This document shows, in pieces, positions 26,201 through 53,919 of a stretch of DNA of 64,000 nucleotides. Below the pieces are notes generated by a model, which did not search any database, was not told the DNA's origin, and saw nothing but the letters and a program-made list of their open reading frames with translations. Origin of the DNA: Paroedura picta. Taxonomy: Eukaryota > Chordata > Lepidosauria > Squamata > Gekkonidae. Where the stretch lies: assembly GCF_049243985.1 (NCBI RefSeq), contig NC_135379.1, forward strand, positions 5,275,501 to 5,339,500, read 5' to 3'. The position numbers and the translations under genes are program-made. Position 1 is the first letter of the stretch; every line of letters begins with the position of its first letter.

Positions 26201-29200
26201 GTCATGTCATTCAATTCCAAGGTAGCATGAACTGGCATTTTTTTAAAGAGAGATATTCTGAACTGATTCTTCCATGATCAGAATTGGCAAAAGAGAGTTC
26301 AGACTCTGGATCTTGCATGATCTTTCCCTATCTGCCATCTCAAAATCTGCCTGTGAGAAAAGGGTCTCAAGATCTTCATAACCCTTTAGTATGAGAAACT
26401 TCACTGTATGCAGACAAGGGTTTACATCATGGGATCTCCTCCAGAGTGTTCTGTAAGCCATTCTGAGGTCAGTATCCGAGCAAGCCACCCCAAAATACAT
26501 TGTACAGCTATTATTTTCAGATTGCCCAAGCACTTCAGTGAAGCACATACTACATCTTTTGTATCTATTTTCCCAGTTCACTTTTTAAATTCACAAGGTA
26601 CTTTATTTCTTAAACTTAATTCAACCATGGAGCAAGCTTATGGTATAACTATTTCACTTTCATAAGCCTCCTGGATCTTTGAAACCAAAAGCGATTTTTA
26701 ACACCATGATGCAGCAGCTGGAAGCAAGTCTGTTGACCTGATATCTGCCTCACCTGTAGATTTCACTCATCTTGATTCCCATGAGAAGTCATGGGTCAAT
26801 GGGAAAGGAACTGCTATGGGAACCAGATCACACCAGCTCAAGGGCCCTTACTTTCCACAATATATACTTGAGTGATACCATACCAGATCAGCATTTAATG
26901 TTACTTACAAGATGTTTTAATAAAGAGATTGGATTGAAGACAGGACTTTCAAAGCAAAGCTTTTCTTATCGTCAAACCTATTATATTTTCCTGACAGGGA
27001 TCAAGTAAGTTTGCCCATTACTAGGGTCAGACTGAGGAATCAGATGCCCTGTAAGTTTTTAGTCATTAGAATGAAAAACAAACAGCAAATCAACCGCCTA
27101 GTCATTACTATGTATATTCTCTCACATGCATAGCTTAAATATTAGTCCAGCAGGAAACAGTTCAGTTTTATCTGTACATTATGATGCAACTTTCTAATGC
27201 ATTATACTGTTGAACTTGCCACTGAGTTTGTTTATATGCTGAATTGGACTTTGTAGCTATTCTCCAAGTCACCTTGCTCTTTTGACAGGACTCTTGTTTA
27301 CAATGGAATACCTAAAGAATGCCATCACTTCAGCATTTAAATACCTATTGGCCCTTAAAGGCATTAGAGAAGGAGTCTGCACAACATATGGAAAACTTGG
27401 GAAAGGGGTGGGTCTGTGGCTTTGTGCTCCTCCACTGATGTGTACATCAGGAAGAAATTCCTGGTTGCCAACAGCAACCTGGAGATTACGTTTATGGAAT
27501 TCCAACCATAGACTCTAAATACAAGCAAAAATACAGTACTACCCTACCTGCTCTTCCATATCTTCAGTCAGTCACCTTTGAGAAATAACAAACAAAGGGA
27601 AAGAACAAATGAAACTGAAGTCACACCCTTTGCTATATGTTTACCTTTGTGCCATTGCCCCGATTAGGGGGAAACGGTCAAAATTCAAGCAAGAATAAGA
27701 AATGTTGAATTCTCTGGGTCTGAAATTCATTTTGGCCAACTTAAATAGGTAGCTCTAGAGAGGAAGATTCTCAAGGACCTCCTACCCAGACCCCAACAGG
27801 CTTGACAATTATTGTCCATACTATATTGCCTAGACTGGGCTCCACTTAGCCATCAGGTCTCATTATGTCCAGGCCACAACAGAACCTCAACCTAGTGGGA
27901 CTCTATACCAATGTTACATTGTAATTAAGGAGGATTCATAATACAAACCTCAAATACCACCGGTCTAACAGACTTTAAGCAATTATAAAATGTACAAAGT
28001 GATATCTGAAGCCCAGCAATGAATGCAACTTGTTGCTAGCAGGAATAGACTCAATACCACAAAAGGAAAAGAGAAAAATCCTGGATTTTACAGACTGAGG
28101 TTACCTGTAGGACGCTCGTTTACCATATGTGTCACAGAATTCACCGCAAAAGCTCAAAGGTTTTTTTTTAAATACATGCCAGTATTTGAAACCAACAGTC
28201 TTCATGTCACCACCCACGCTTCTTTTGAGGATGCGGAGCTTAGAACAACTTTCATTCATTTCGTAACTCTGGCAAGTAGATCTTATTCCCATTTCATCAG
28301 TGACGAAGCACAGTTGAGGCTGAACTGTCTGTAACAGGCCACTGAGGCTGAAGAAATGAGCTTCCAAATTTAACACATGCAACGGAATGTACTAGCTAGC
28401 TATCTTCCTCGTGGGGTTGGGCCAGGAAAACTGGACAGAGACTGAAAGCAATACATCTGTTTCTATAAAGTACCCAGCATACTGACATAACTATGCAGTA
28501 TTTTTGCCTTAGCAAGACTACAAAAGAGGAACCTTCAGTTGCAAGATCATAAGATAAAAACTTCAGCTAGAAATCATTTTCTATGTCATCTTCCATTTAA
28601 AGAAACATGCTGCCTGACCAGCATAACTTCAAGGATACCCTTCATCTATTTTTGATCAAAGAGAGTCTTTTATCCAATCACAGAGATACACAACTAGATT
28701 ACTGCTTTATTCCAACATCAATCATAACATCGACATAACCTGGCTCAGGTTAAATGGGGGAAGAGTACAAAAGGTTGGGATATAAACGCTGAGGAGGAAT
28801 ATACAATGTTACTTTACATGGATTAAAACTTCCTGTGGTGTTAGTAGACCTGAACAATGAAAGGACTGACAGCGTGTGGATTATTTCAGACCTTTCAAAG
28901 CACACGACTACAATATTTGTGACCAAACCAGAGTAGCACTAAGGTACCATATGGATCAAAATGAAGCTCAAGGCCCTGATCTTCTGCAAGTGACAACTAT
29001 GCTGGTAAGAGAGCAGGTTTTCATTACTATTAGCTATATAAATCACCAGCTGCAGCAGAAACAAGACTAGATTTATGAATGAAAAAATCAGAGGTGTGAT
29101 CTTATGATGAACAAAGTTGGAAGGGGGGGGGTATTCAACTGCTTTCAAATCTCATTTGAACCTGTCATGAGCTCTAGTTCATGAACACTTGCACTGGAAA

Positions 29201-30089
29201 TAAAATGTTTTAAGGTATTTTAAAGTCCCAACGAAGAGCCCGGCTTCTCCTTCCAACAACAGATACGGACTCCTTTTAATCTGGAACACCAACATGGCCA
29301 GTGTAAGACCAGAGAACCCTTATTAGCTCCAATGCATGGAAGCTTATTTCAGGTATTTCTCTGAACTTGAATTTCTAGACCACCTTCTTCACAGGAGCAG
29401 ACGCCTTGTACCAGGAACACCTTTTGTCAGTCTTCAAGGCACCGCCTGGCTCCATCTGGAAACTGGGTTTACACTCAGGCCAAGATAAACCCAGCAAGAG
29501 CAAGATCAGCCCCCTCCCCATACTTTCCCTTTATTAAAAAAAAAACATGTTTCTGGCGCCAACTCTCCCAGGCCAAATCTTAGGGTTGTCAACCTTGAGG
29601 CCAGAATACACTCATTTAGTATTATTATTATTAGATTTGTAGTATTTATATACCCCCTTCGGAGGCTCCTACAACAGAGACGGCGCTACAACCCTACAAA
29701 AACGTGGAGCCGCCGCGGAGAGGCTGGGACCCAGCGGCGTTGGAGACTTGTTCCAATCAAGCCCTGTAATAACCTCACGTAGCCACAGACCGAAGCCACC
29801 GATGATATCGCCCCTCATATCGCTGTAGGGAAGATGGTAGCTTTTTTTTTTGGGGGGGGGAGAGAAAATAGCCCAAGCGGGGATTTGTTCCCGCGACCCG
29901 TCTGCGGAGCTCAGGAGCCCCCCTGGGGGAAAGCGCGGCGGACTCCCCAGCCCCTCCTCCCGCCGTCGCCCAGGCCAAAGTTGGCACCGAGCGGCACTCC
30001 GAGCCCCCTCCTCCCCTCGGCGGCGGCGGCGGCTCACCGACGCTCCTGTAGCCCAGGATGGCGATCTTGCGGGACTTGGAGGGCGGCAT
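2155..30089 (-). CDS. RHEB: RHEB, Ras homolog enriched in brain, complete coding region in 8 exons
   Basis: Small GTPase of endolysosomal membranes that, when GTP-bound, activates mTORC1; TSC2 is its GAP. Coding exons in transcript order: 30038-30089, 17654-17725, 11779-11846, 9901-9983, 5670-5726, 5513-5560, 4415-4496, 2155-2247. They sum to 555 bases (184 residues plus stop), the length of vertebrate RHEB, and every junction has GT/AG sites with matching phase. Visible motifs: P-loop GYRSVGKS with the RHEB-typical Arg in place of Ras Gly12, switch I PTIENTFTK, G3 DTAGQ, G4 NKKD, G5 SSAK, and the farnesylation box CSVM at the C-terminus. Differences from human as I recall it: Pro for Gln at residue 3, Val for Leu in [18 protein letters not shown] for EKLDGAAS. 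The gene lies head-to-tail with PRKAG2. Nothing suggests a pseudogene, since introns are present and the frame is intact. Confidence 0.98.
2248..4414 (-). other. RHEB: RHEB intron 7
   Basis: 2.2-kb intron with canonical ends. It contains a G10 run near 2571. I recognise no repeat family or gene in it. Confidence 0.8.
4415..4496 (-). CDS. RHEB: RHEB coding exon 7 (SSAK motif)
   Basis: 82 bases encoding [20 protein letters not shown] and then SSAKENQ, with the G5 motif SSAK. The acceptor CCCTCCCCCAG has a C-rich tract; the donor is GTAAAA. Confidence 0.97.
4497..5512 (-). other. RHEB: RHEB intron 6
   Basis: 1.0-kb intron. No recognised repeat; the short ORF at 4946-5263 (-) is not supported as a gene. 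Confidence 0.8.
5513..5560 (-). CDS. RHEB: RHEB coding exon 6 (NKKD guanine-specificity motif)
   Basis: 48 bases encoding [15 protein letters not shown] with split codons on both sides. It holds the G4 motif NKKD that reads the guanine base. The acceptor is TTCCACAG and the donor GTATGG, a weaker donor than the others in the gene. Confidence 0.97.
5670..5726 (-). CDS. RHEB: RHEB coding exon 5
   Basis: 57 bases encoding [18 protein letters not shown] with split Ser and Gln codons at its ends. The acceptor TTTTTTCCAG has a strong pyrimidine tract; the donor is GTAAGT. Only a 109-base intron (5561-5669) separates it from exon 6, the shortest intron in the gene. Confidence 0.97.
6532..6642. mobile_element. 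Palindromic hAT MITE, TSD ttttaggc
   Basis: Short copy with long inverted arms (tccatggactacaattccca and its complement) and an exact 8-bp duplication ttttaggc (6524-6531, 6643-6650). Confidence 0.88.
7217..7352. mobile_element. Palindromic hAT MITE, TSD agatagag
   Basis: Full-length copy with arms of about 60 bp and a short central spacer; it begins caggggtagtcaaactg and ends in the complement. Exact 8-bp duplication agatagag (7209-7216, 7353-7360). Confidence 0.9.
9901..9983 (-). CDS. RHEB: RHEB coding exon 4 (switch II and following strand)
   Basis: 83 bases encoding [20 protein letters not shown] and then YSVTSIK, as in human RHEB. The acceptor is CCCCACAG and the donor GTAAGC. No long ORF covers it because in-frame stops lie close by in the introns; it was found by matching the expected protein between exons 3 and 5. 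Confidence 0.97.
10351..10501. mobile_element. Decayed hAT MITE copy
   Basis: Both ends of the family are visible (caggggtagccaaatggtgg and cacagtttggccact), with an AAAC-rich insertion in the right arm. No clear target duplication. Confidence 0.75.
11505..11654. mobile_element. Rearranged hAT MITE with embedded CR1 fragment
   Basis: Left arm and both termini match the family, but the centre holds a CR1 piece (about 11578-11620, gggagtcttcaaacaaagg). The right arm contains tggactacaat in left-arm orientation. Confidence 0.8.
11779..11846 (-). CDS. RHEB: RHEB coding exon 3 (switch I end to DTAGQ)
   Basis: 68 bases encoding [20 protein letters not shown] and then GQ. It contains the G3 motif DTAGQ of switch II. 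The acceptor is TTATGCAG and the donor GTAAGT. Human RHEB has Leu where this copy has Val before VDTAGQ; this is conservative. Confidence 0.97.
12427..12668 (+). mobile_element. tRNA-derived SINE, diverged
   Basis: Same family as 973-1263: ctctaatctggagaattggg, cacatgcagccagctg and attgtaagctgccttgagac are diagnostic. No clean tail. Confidence 0.75.
13178..13312 (-). mobile_element. Old SINE remnant
   Basis: Antisense segment including ctcatgacaatctggtcag and tgtggggatctgaact, matching the body and B-box side of amniote tRNA SINEs. Confidence 0.4.
13768..13900 (+). mobile_element. CR1 LINE 3' end
   Basis: ggttggactagatggcctgt and the terminal (tgattctg)n octamer-type repeats are the signature of CR1 tails. 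5'-truncated. Confidence 0.88.
14273..14349. repeat. Short minisatellite, about 12-13-bp units
   Basis: Repeated variants of ctggaaagaaat (ttggaaagaaatctgcc, ctagaaagaaat). It lies directly after a LINE-like tail ending ataacaataaat, so it may have grown from the tail. Confidence 0.75.
15227..15512. mobile_element. GC-rich hAT-like element
   Basis: Starts cagcgttcctcaaccccc and ends agggaccactg, loosely complementary to the hAT terminus cagtggtccc. The interior is GC-rich with ggaccggtaccgggcc. No matching target duplication, so the boundaries are approximate. Confidence 0.55.
16310..16490. mobile_element. Remnant related to the gtttctcaa element
   Basis: Shares gggtttctcaaagcctgg and tttctcgaacagttgag motifs with the element at 23515-23825, in a rearranged order. 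Confidence 0.35.
17654..17725 (-). CDS. RHEB: RHEB coding exon 2 (end of P-loop to switch I)
   Basis: 72 bases encoding [20 protein letters not shown] and then IEN. It completes the GKS motif of the nucleotide-binding P-loop and enters the effector loop. The acceptor is TTTGTAG and the donor GTAAGT. It follows a 12.3-kb first intron. Confidence 0.97.
18617..18666. repeat. 25-bp tandem duplication of a MITE terminus
   Basis: Two perfect copies of a 25-bp unit beginning tcaggggtagtcaaactgcg, at 18617-18641 and 18642-18666, with no remaining MITE body. Confidence 0.9.
18687..18725. repeat. Perfect 17-bp inverted repeat (hairpin)
   Basis: Arms 18687-18703 and 18709-18725 are exactly complementary (aatagtaccctacttgc) around a ttatt loop. 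It is neither a rho-type terminator (wrong domain) nor part of the MITE consensus. Confidence 0.9.
19091..19169 (+). repeat. gagtccagtggc-type dispersed repeat
   Basis: Contains gagtccagtggcgcccttaa, gttttatttgggtataagct and cacgcacgcttcttcggata, a very common reptile repeat that I cannot assign to a class. Other pieces lie at 31089-31165 (+), 31335-31410 (+), 49918-49950 (-) and 57608-57650 (-). Confidence 0.7.
19743..19815 (+). mobile_element. Left half of a hAT MITE
   Basis: caggattggccaagctgcgg through ccctgccagc matches the left arm; the right arm is missing. The left flank gtttaagg has TA at its centre, as in the complete copies. Confidence 0.7.
19921..20054. mobile_element. Decayed hAT MITE copy
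   Basis: Both arms are visible (tcaaactgtggctctccaaa and tggagagccacagtttgga) with a diverged centre. No target duplication seen. Confidence 0.75.
20171..20311. repeat. 141-bp unit with 39-bp imperfect inverted ends
   Basis: Arms 20171-20209 and 20273-20311 match at 33 of 39 bases (gagtcca...gagtttcagg). The arm sequence is a diverged version of the gagtccagtggc repeat, present here in both orientations. Confidence 0.75.
20993..21274 (+). mobile_element. Full-length Sauria-type SINE with BovB-like tail
   Basis: tRNA-like head (gagcctcttgtggcacagag, B-box agttcaatccc), body with gagtacccagcttgctgagg, and a tail of ACCTTT units. Flanked by an exact 12-bp duplication aatctcatccaa (20981-20992, 21275-21286), the mark of LINE-driven retroposition. 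Confidence 0.88.
22562..22669. mobile_element. Near-perfect palindromic hAT MITE, TSD tttaaag
   Basis: Two 54-bp arms pair almost completely, with mismatches only near ccatatgtcc/ggacatctgg, and meet without a spacer at agaattct. Flanks gtttaaag and ctttaaag agree at 7 of 8 bases. Confidence 0.9.
22795..23165 (-). mobile_element. L2-type LINE 3' end
   Basis: On the minus strand the ORF end is followed by the tail gttgtaaaccaccctgagcc; the part equivalent to agagctccattttgcatgcc on + is a common L2 coding-end sequence in reptiles. Confidence 0.6.
23515..23825. mobile_element. Probable non-autonomous DNA element (gtttctcaa family)
   Basis: Bounded by gagtttcttgacggctgtgg and gtttctcaatggtaaaaaag. 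The interior gtgacatgactgtatatggt is a dispersed lizard-type repeat known to me only as unclassified. Boundaries approximate. Confidence 0.45.
29617..29665 (-). repeat. LINE-type tail with ATT repeats
   Basis: On the minus strand: gggggtatataaatactaca followed by a TAA/AAT run, the usual 3' end of L2-like LINEs. It marks the left edge of the CpG island. Confidence 0.5.
30038..30089 (-). CDS. RHEB: RHEB coding exon 1 (start codon to first base of Gly18)
   Basis: Encodes [17 protein letters not shown] plus the first base of the next Gly codon. The ATG reads as cat at 30087-30089. It starts the only frame that matches RHEB and sits in a GC-rich leader. The donor is GTGAGC, directly followed on the minus strand by a CCG trinucleotide run (30019-30032 on +). 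Length 52 bases; the P-loop is split between exons 1 and 2. Confidence 0.97.
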
Positions 30090-30328
30090 CTTCTCCCCGC
30101 CGGGCCCCCAACCGCCTCAAGGGCTCCGGCCGCCGGGGGCTGGAGGCGAGGAGGGCAGCGCGAGGGAGAGGCCGGGCCGGGCCTGGGCGAGAGGCGGCGA
30201 GGCGCTGAGGCGGCGGCGGTTGAGCGGGGGGGGGGGGCGGCGGCGGCCGCGCGCGACACGCGAGGGAGGCGAACCGCGCGGGACTCGCAGGCTGACTGAC
30301 GGACGCGGCGGCGAAGGCGCCCTCCCGG

Positions 30329-30338
30329 CTCACGTGAC
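30329..30338. promoter_or_regulatory. E-box resembling a CLEAR element (ctcacgtgac)
   Basis: CACGTG core with flanks matching 9 of 10 bases of the palindromic GTCACGTGAC bound by MiT/TFE factors (TFEB, TFE3). USF and MYC/MAX also bind such sites. It lies about 240 bases upstream of the RHEB start codon inside the CpG island. Function is inferred from sequence only. Confidence 0.5.
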
Positions 30339-31334
30339 CGCCTCTCTTTTGGCCCCCTCCGCCCGCGCTCGTCCACTCATTCACGCAGGCCTCGCTGCGT
30401 CGTGGCGTCACGGCGCGCGGCGTCCGGGGAAGGGAGTTATGGCCGTTGGGCGCGCTCGTGGCCGGGTAATTTCGCTGCGTCATTCCCCGCCCTGGACGGC
30501 CCCGCCTTCTGGCCGGGTGCGTGTGTATTTGTGTGTGTGTTTTCAAGATTCCGCTCATTTGAATATCAAGGCTCATTGGTTGGTGGGGGTTTTTGTTTGT
30601 TTTGCACACGCTCGGGGTTCGGTTGGCGCTGAGGCGGATAGGCGTCGCTTCTAGTATTGGCGGGTCTTCCGAGCGGGAGTGGGGGGGGGGGGCAAAAGGG
30701 GAGGGAGCTTGGGTTTGAGTGGCGGGAGAGCCGTACGTGCGGTGCGGGGGAGGCGGCAGGTGGGGCGGCTCGAGACTTGATTGGCTGCCGCGGGACGCCT
30801 GCGCAGTAGAAAGGGACTCGGAGGGGCTGGGCGGTTCCTTTGAAGGTGGCGCGTGGGAGGCGATGCAGGTGCGTCGCGCGTTAGCTGGAGAGGTTTGAAA
30901 TCTTACAATCCAAGCCGGTTTGATTTGTTCCTCGTTGTTATTTAGATTTAGTTCGGGTCGGCCAAGCGCATTAAAAAGATAGACCTGTTACAATCAATGT
31001 TAATTTTTTATTGCAAATTTTAACATTGCAAAAGTCAAATGTTGATTTCAAAAAGCTTTTAGGTTTTACATTAATGGACGTTTTTGCAGAACAGAGTTCG
31101 AATCCCGTGGCACCCTTGAAACTTAAGTTTTTTTCCAAGGAAGCTTTCTTGTGCATGGGCATAGGAGGGAGGCTACAGAAAAAAGGGGGCTTGGGCACGA
31201 CTGAACGAAAAGCACCATAATACTGGACAGTGTCATGCTTTGAAACCCATAGCTTAAAAGTGGCTTAAGACTGCACCAATAGCTGGCCGTGCATGGTTAT
31301 TCTTGGGGTTACTAAAAATGTCGGATTCAGGTAA

Positions 31335-31410
31335 GTCCAAAGCAGCAGTGTTACCTTTAAGACCAACAGCCGTTTATTCAAGGTGTAAGCTTTCCTGTGC
31401 ATGCACTTTG
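31335..31410 (+). repeat. gagtccagtggc-type dispersed repeat, diverged
   Basis: Contains agtgttacctttaagaccaa and gtttattcaaggtgtaagct. A second weaker copy lies 240 bases earlier at 31089-31165 in the same orientation. Confidence 0.6.
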
Positions 31411-32869
31411 TTGATCTTAAAGGTTTGTTTGAGACACACCAATTTTTGGCATTTTCATTAAGATATAAAACAAGACCTTACCATTAAATTCTTGTCAACA
31501 GTAAGCTGTTTTGTCATTGCCATACAATGTATTTGTTATGTGTTTTTCTCATAAAGATGTCCTTACAACTTGATTGATCATACTGTTCTCGGCCAAACTC
31601 CGCTCCTCCTCAGTGAGATGATCAGAGAGAGAAAACTTGGATGCCCCTCCTGCAATATCATGTCAGATATTAATTGCAATACACTGCCTGGCCAAAACTG
31701 ACACAGAAAGAGATGTCAGCCAGATGACTATAAGTGAAAGAATACTGACTGGCACAACAGGACAAAGATGGATGCCAGCCAGAGACAAGTCTCCAGGACA
31801 AGCCTGGATATACAGTTAAGAATGTGTGGGAAGGAACGGATGACCTGCTGACGACCTTTTACCCCAGAAAGATGCACAATTTAGGACAATAGGTCTCCAA
31901 GGATTTATGACTAATCTCATTCCTTCCAGTCTCACTTCTCTTGCATCTACCTGAATTAGACTTATTAACACTTTAATCAAATTTGACAGCTTCCTGTCTG
32001 GTATTCAGAGAGTCCTAATGAACTATTAGCATCCATAGTTCCACTCCCAGCAAATTCATCATGTTTCTCCTGAATCACCATCAAGTCATTGTTTCAGGGG
32101 CAAAGATGTCAGCACTGGGGAACATTTTTGCTATATCAAAAGCATCTGGCCATCAGTACTGTGTGTATTCTTGGACTCTGCACATGCCCACTAGTGTGCC
32201 AGCCTACCTATTCTGTGAAACACTGGTGGTTGCTGCTGGACCTCTTCACACTGTGACTAGTAATACTGCCTTTCCCCCAAATACTCGCTCTTCTTCCCTC
32301 CCTTATTTTCTTAGTCATCCTTGTGTGTGTTCATCAGTGTGTTTTGTATATACGTGGTATCCCTTTATTCCCCTCAATGAAAGATTTTCCATCAAACTGG
32401 TTTTTAAGAGTATTCTCTAAGGGAGCAATCACTGTAAACATTTGTAGAGATTCTAAGTTACTCCAACTAATAAGGAGACCCCCTATTTGTGTATCCCATA
32501 TGATTACGACTGAAGAAAAAGACCATTAGTAGCAGACCTAATAGATGTCATGCTCCAAATAAATCTGTAATGGTCAGGTGAGAGGCCTTAATAACTTCCA
32601 CAGAACTTGCACCTTAAGATGATGGCTGCATTACCGTACTGGGGGCAGAATATAGGAAATTTATTTCTCCTGATTTTTGGACTAGCAGAGGGGGTAAGGA
32701 ATGTCTGTCTTACAGCCTGTGATGTATTGACCTTCAATCAAAAATTCTGTTTTGTACACGTACTAAAACATGATTTTTAGCCCCCCATGCAACTGGAGAA
32801 CTGTCTCCTCCCATGAACTCCTGTGTACCAACTACAGGCGGCTGTTTGCTGACTGTTCTCCTAATGGTG

Positions 32870-33130
32870 ACCAGTCCAGCAGTGTCCAGACCTTAGGTCT
32901 TTATTATCATGGCTCCCAGGCTGTGAAATACTCTCCCTGAAGAGTTGACAGGGAGCACCCTTGTCGGTAATCTTCAGGAGTTGCGGTCAAGCTTGTTTGA
33001 TGGCCAGGCTTTTGGTCAGGTTTGAACAGCAGGAATCTTTTTTTGGGGGGGGGCAAGATAATTAAGTGTTCCCTCTAAACTGTTTTGAGCTAAAAGGCAT
33101 GGCAGAGTTCAGACATTTTAATATCCTACA
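32870..33130 (+). mobile_element. Probable L2 LINE tail
   Basis: ggctcccaggctgtgaaata and ggagttgcggtcaagcttgt resemble the WNxLPEE...FRxxL end of L2; then ctgttttgagctaaaaggca. Weak. Confidence 0.35.
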
Positions 33131-33969
33131 GCTGTGGTAGGCAACCCTGTGTGTTGACACAGCACATGAGAATATTTTGCTTGGCACCCGGAGTTCGATC
33201 TTCACCCAAGCAAGTCATGCCCTGCCAGTGATGCAGGAGAAGGCAACAGGCCCAGCTTCGGCTCATCATCTCCTCCCAACCCTCAGAGATGCTAGCAGTA
33301 CTCCACCAATTTTTTCTGGTACATCAGTCTTGTGTAAGTAGGCATTTTTGTTTTGGGCACTTGGATACCCAAAAGGTTGCTTACCCTCACACTACAGTCT
33401 CCAGCTGTTTTGCTGTCTGCAGGCTTGCAACTGGCTTCCCCTTTTATTGTTGCACTATTTAGGCGCCTTATGACTTGGTGTCATATGCTCATTGCCACTG
33501 GGTCCCACTGGCATTTGGTTTGATTGTGCAATGATACAATCTGCCAGATTTTTCAGGCACCAGGAAGCGATTTTAATTCGTTTCCTCATTTTATAGCTTG
33601 CTTTCAACCTTGAAAAATTAGTCTCTTGATGTCTTGCTTCCAAGGAGGAACAGAAACCTCAACACCCCACACTGATTTTTAACCAGTTTCTCTCTTTTTT
33701 TTTTAACCAAAAACTTTGGGCTCAAAATAGCTCAGGAAAACTCAAAGCGGGCCTTCTCCTGCTCTACCTTCTTCGCCCCAAGCAAAATATGTAGTGATTG
33801 ACATGTTTCAGTGCGAGTGATCTGAGCAGCAGTGCTATATGCCATTAAATCTTCCTGCCAAAGATTACTTTGTTCTTTACATGACTTGCAAAGGGAATGT
33901 GGTTGCCATTTCTCTCCTTTGCTGATAGCATGGTTTTCCATCGCATAGCTCTTTGGCAAAGTGAGCTGG

Positions 33970-34105
33970 GACAAGGGTTGTGCGGTTCGGCTGCCTCGGT
34001 GATCACCGAAGCCCGCAGCGGTGCATACGAGGCTAGCACCACGGCGCGGAATGGAGGGGTGGCAGTGGCGACATGCCAGCCGGCGGCTGCACACAGGCAC
34101 AGAGT
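33970..34105. repeat. GC-rich insert of unknown class
   Basis: Begins caagggttgtgcggttcggc and runs to ccagccggcggctgcacac. GC content is far above the surroundings. It may be a DNA-transposon fragment; no terminal repeat or duplication was identified. Confidence 0.5.
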
Positions 34106-34124
34106 AATGAGAGATTGACTCTTT

Positions 34125-34861
34125 CTTATATAACAATCAACGATTTTATTAATGGATATGGTGAAGTTTTAGCCGTCCACCAGAAAAGATGTGTAAAAAA
34201 ATTGCAAGAAAATAAAAATAAATAAAGCTGGTTTTAGATCAGTCTTGTTTAAACCATCTCAGTTCAGGATGCAACATTTGAACACACACACGTTGTCATT
34301 GAAGTTGTAATCTACTGATATTCAAATTACAGGGTTTTTTTTTTCCATGGCAAATCTAATGATAACTGAAACTGATTTGGTTTTAGGTTTAGCAACTTGA
34401 ACATTCCGATTCAGTGTCTTGCTTAGCACATTACTTCCTCTTGTGATGGGCAACTGTGATGACATATTGTTGACTTTTGGACAGAAGGCACTATGATATG
34501 AATATGCCATTCACTTGCCTTATGCCAGAGATCTCTTGTGGGCCAGTGACTTCTACCAAATACAAATATGGCGCAGGTTCAAGATATAGTGCGTTTTGGA
34601 TGAAGGACATCATGTGAAGTCTTTCAGCAAACATTTTGAAATGCAAGCCTTTAAAAAAAATACATACTTTTTTTTTTGTCATGCAGCTTGTTCTGCGACG
34701 ATCACTGGGGAATTGTAGACTAGTTACCCATCACTCCGTCCCAAGACACACTATCTCATCACCGTTTTGCTCTTCTCTACTGCCCGTCAGCGTTCTTTAG
34801 GCAAATATGACCCAGTCACTGTATTCAAGATCCTCAACAAACATTTCTGCATTCACAGGAA
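34125..34861 (-). other. PRKAG2: PRKAG2 3' UTR with poly(A) signal
   Basis: AT-rich sequence after the stop on the minus strand, free of recognisable repeats. An AATAAA signal lies at 34145-34150 (tttatt on +), giving a UTR of about 740 bases; cleavage near 34125 is inferred. Confidence 0.75.

Positions 34862-53919
<19,058 letters not shown>

Larger units (their letters stand above)
17726..30037 (-). other. RHEB: RHEB intron 1
   Basis: 12.3-kb first intron, the usual place for regulatory elements. The part at 18600-23830 is rich in repeats. Bases 23830-29600 have almost no repeat I recognise and could hold conserved non-coding elements. A LINE-like tail with ATT repeats sits at 29617-29665 beside the CpG island. 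Confidence 0.75.
29650..30880. promoter_or_regulatory. CpG-island promoter of RHEB
   Basis: Dense GC and CpG content surrounds RHEB exon 1 and contrasts sharply with the AT-rich flanks. Visible elements are an E-box CACGTG at 30331-30336, CG-rich boxes, inverted CCAAT boxes (attgg) near 30566 and 30780, and an NRF1-like cctgcgcagt near 30797. No TATA box was seen. The transcription start of RHEB was not located; it should lie upstream of 30089 on the minus strand. Motifs beyond 30550 could serve a divergent + strand transcript. Confidence 0.85.
30881..34119. other. Intergenic region between PRKAG2 and RHEB
   Basis: About 3.2 kb outside the CpG island. It contains fragments of the gagtccagt-type dispersed repeat (31089-31165, 31335-31410), a probable L2 tail (32870-33130), homopolymer runs and a GC-rich insert at 33970-34105. 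ORFs here (for example 32061-32420 on +) are short and match nothing I recognise. No gene is supported. Confidence 0.7.

Noticed and set aside
26243-26581. 112-residue minus-strand ORF in RHEB intron 1
   Set aside because: Not recognisable as any family; no flanking splice or promoter evidence.
29669-30609. Long minus-strand ORFs (235 and 191 residues) over the CpG island
   Set aside because: They are Arg/Pro-rich readings of GC-rich leader and exon 1 in frames other than RHEB; long ORFs are expected by chance at such GC content.
33732-34136. ORF ending GAKKVEQEKARFEFS as a possible PRKAG2 last exon
   Set aside because: No suitable acceptor precedes it, and the true terminal exon with GAKQENETE was found at 34862-34890.
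34727-34740. ACGGAGTGA on the minus strand as a possible PRKAG2 stop
   Set aside because: It lacks an acceptor with a pyrimidine tract and lies in the 3' UTR downstream of the real stop.
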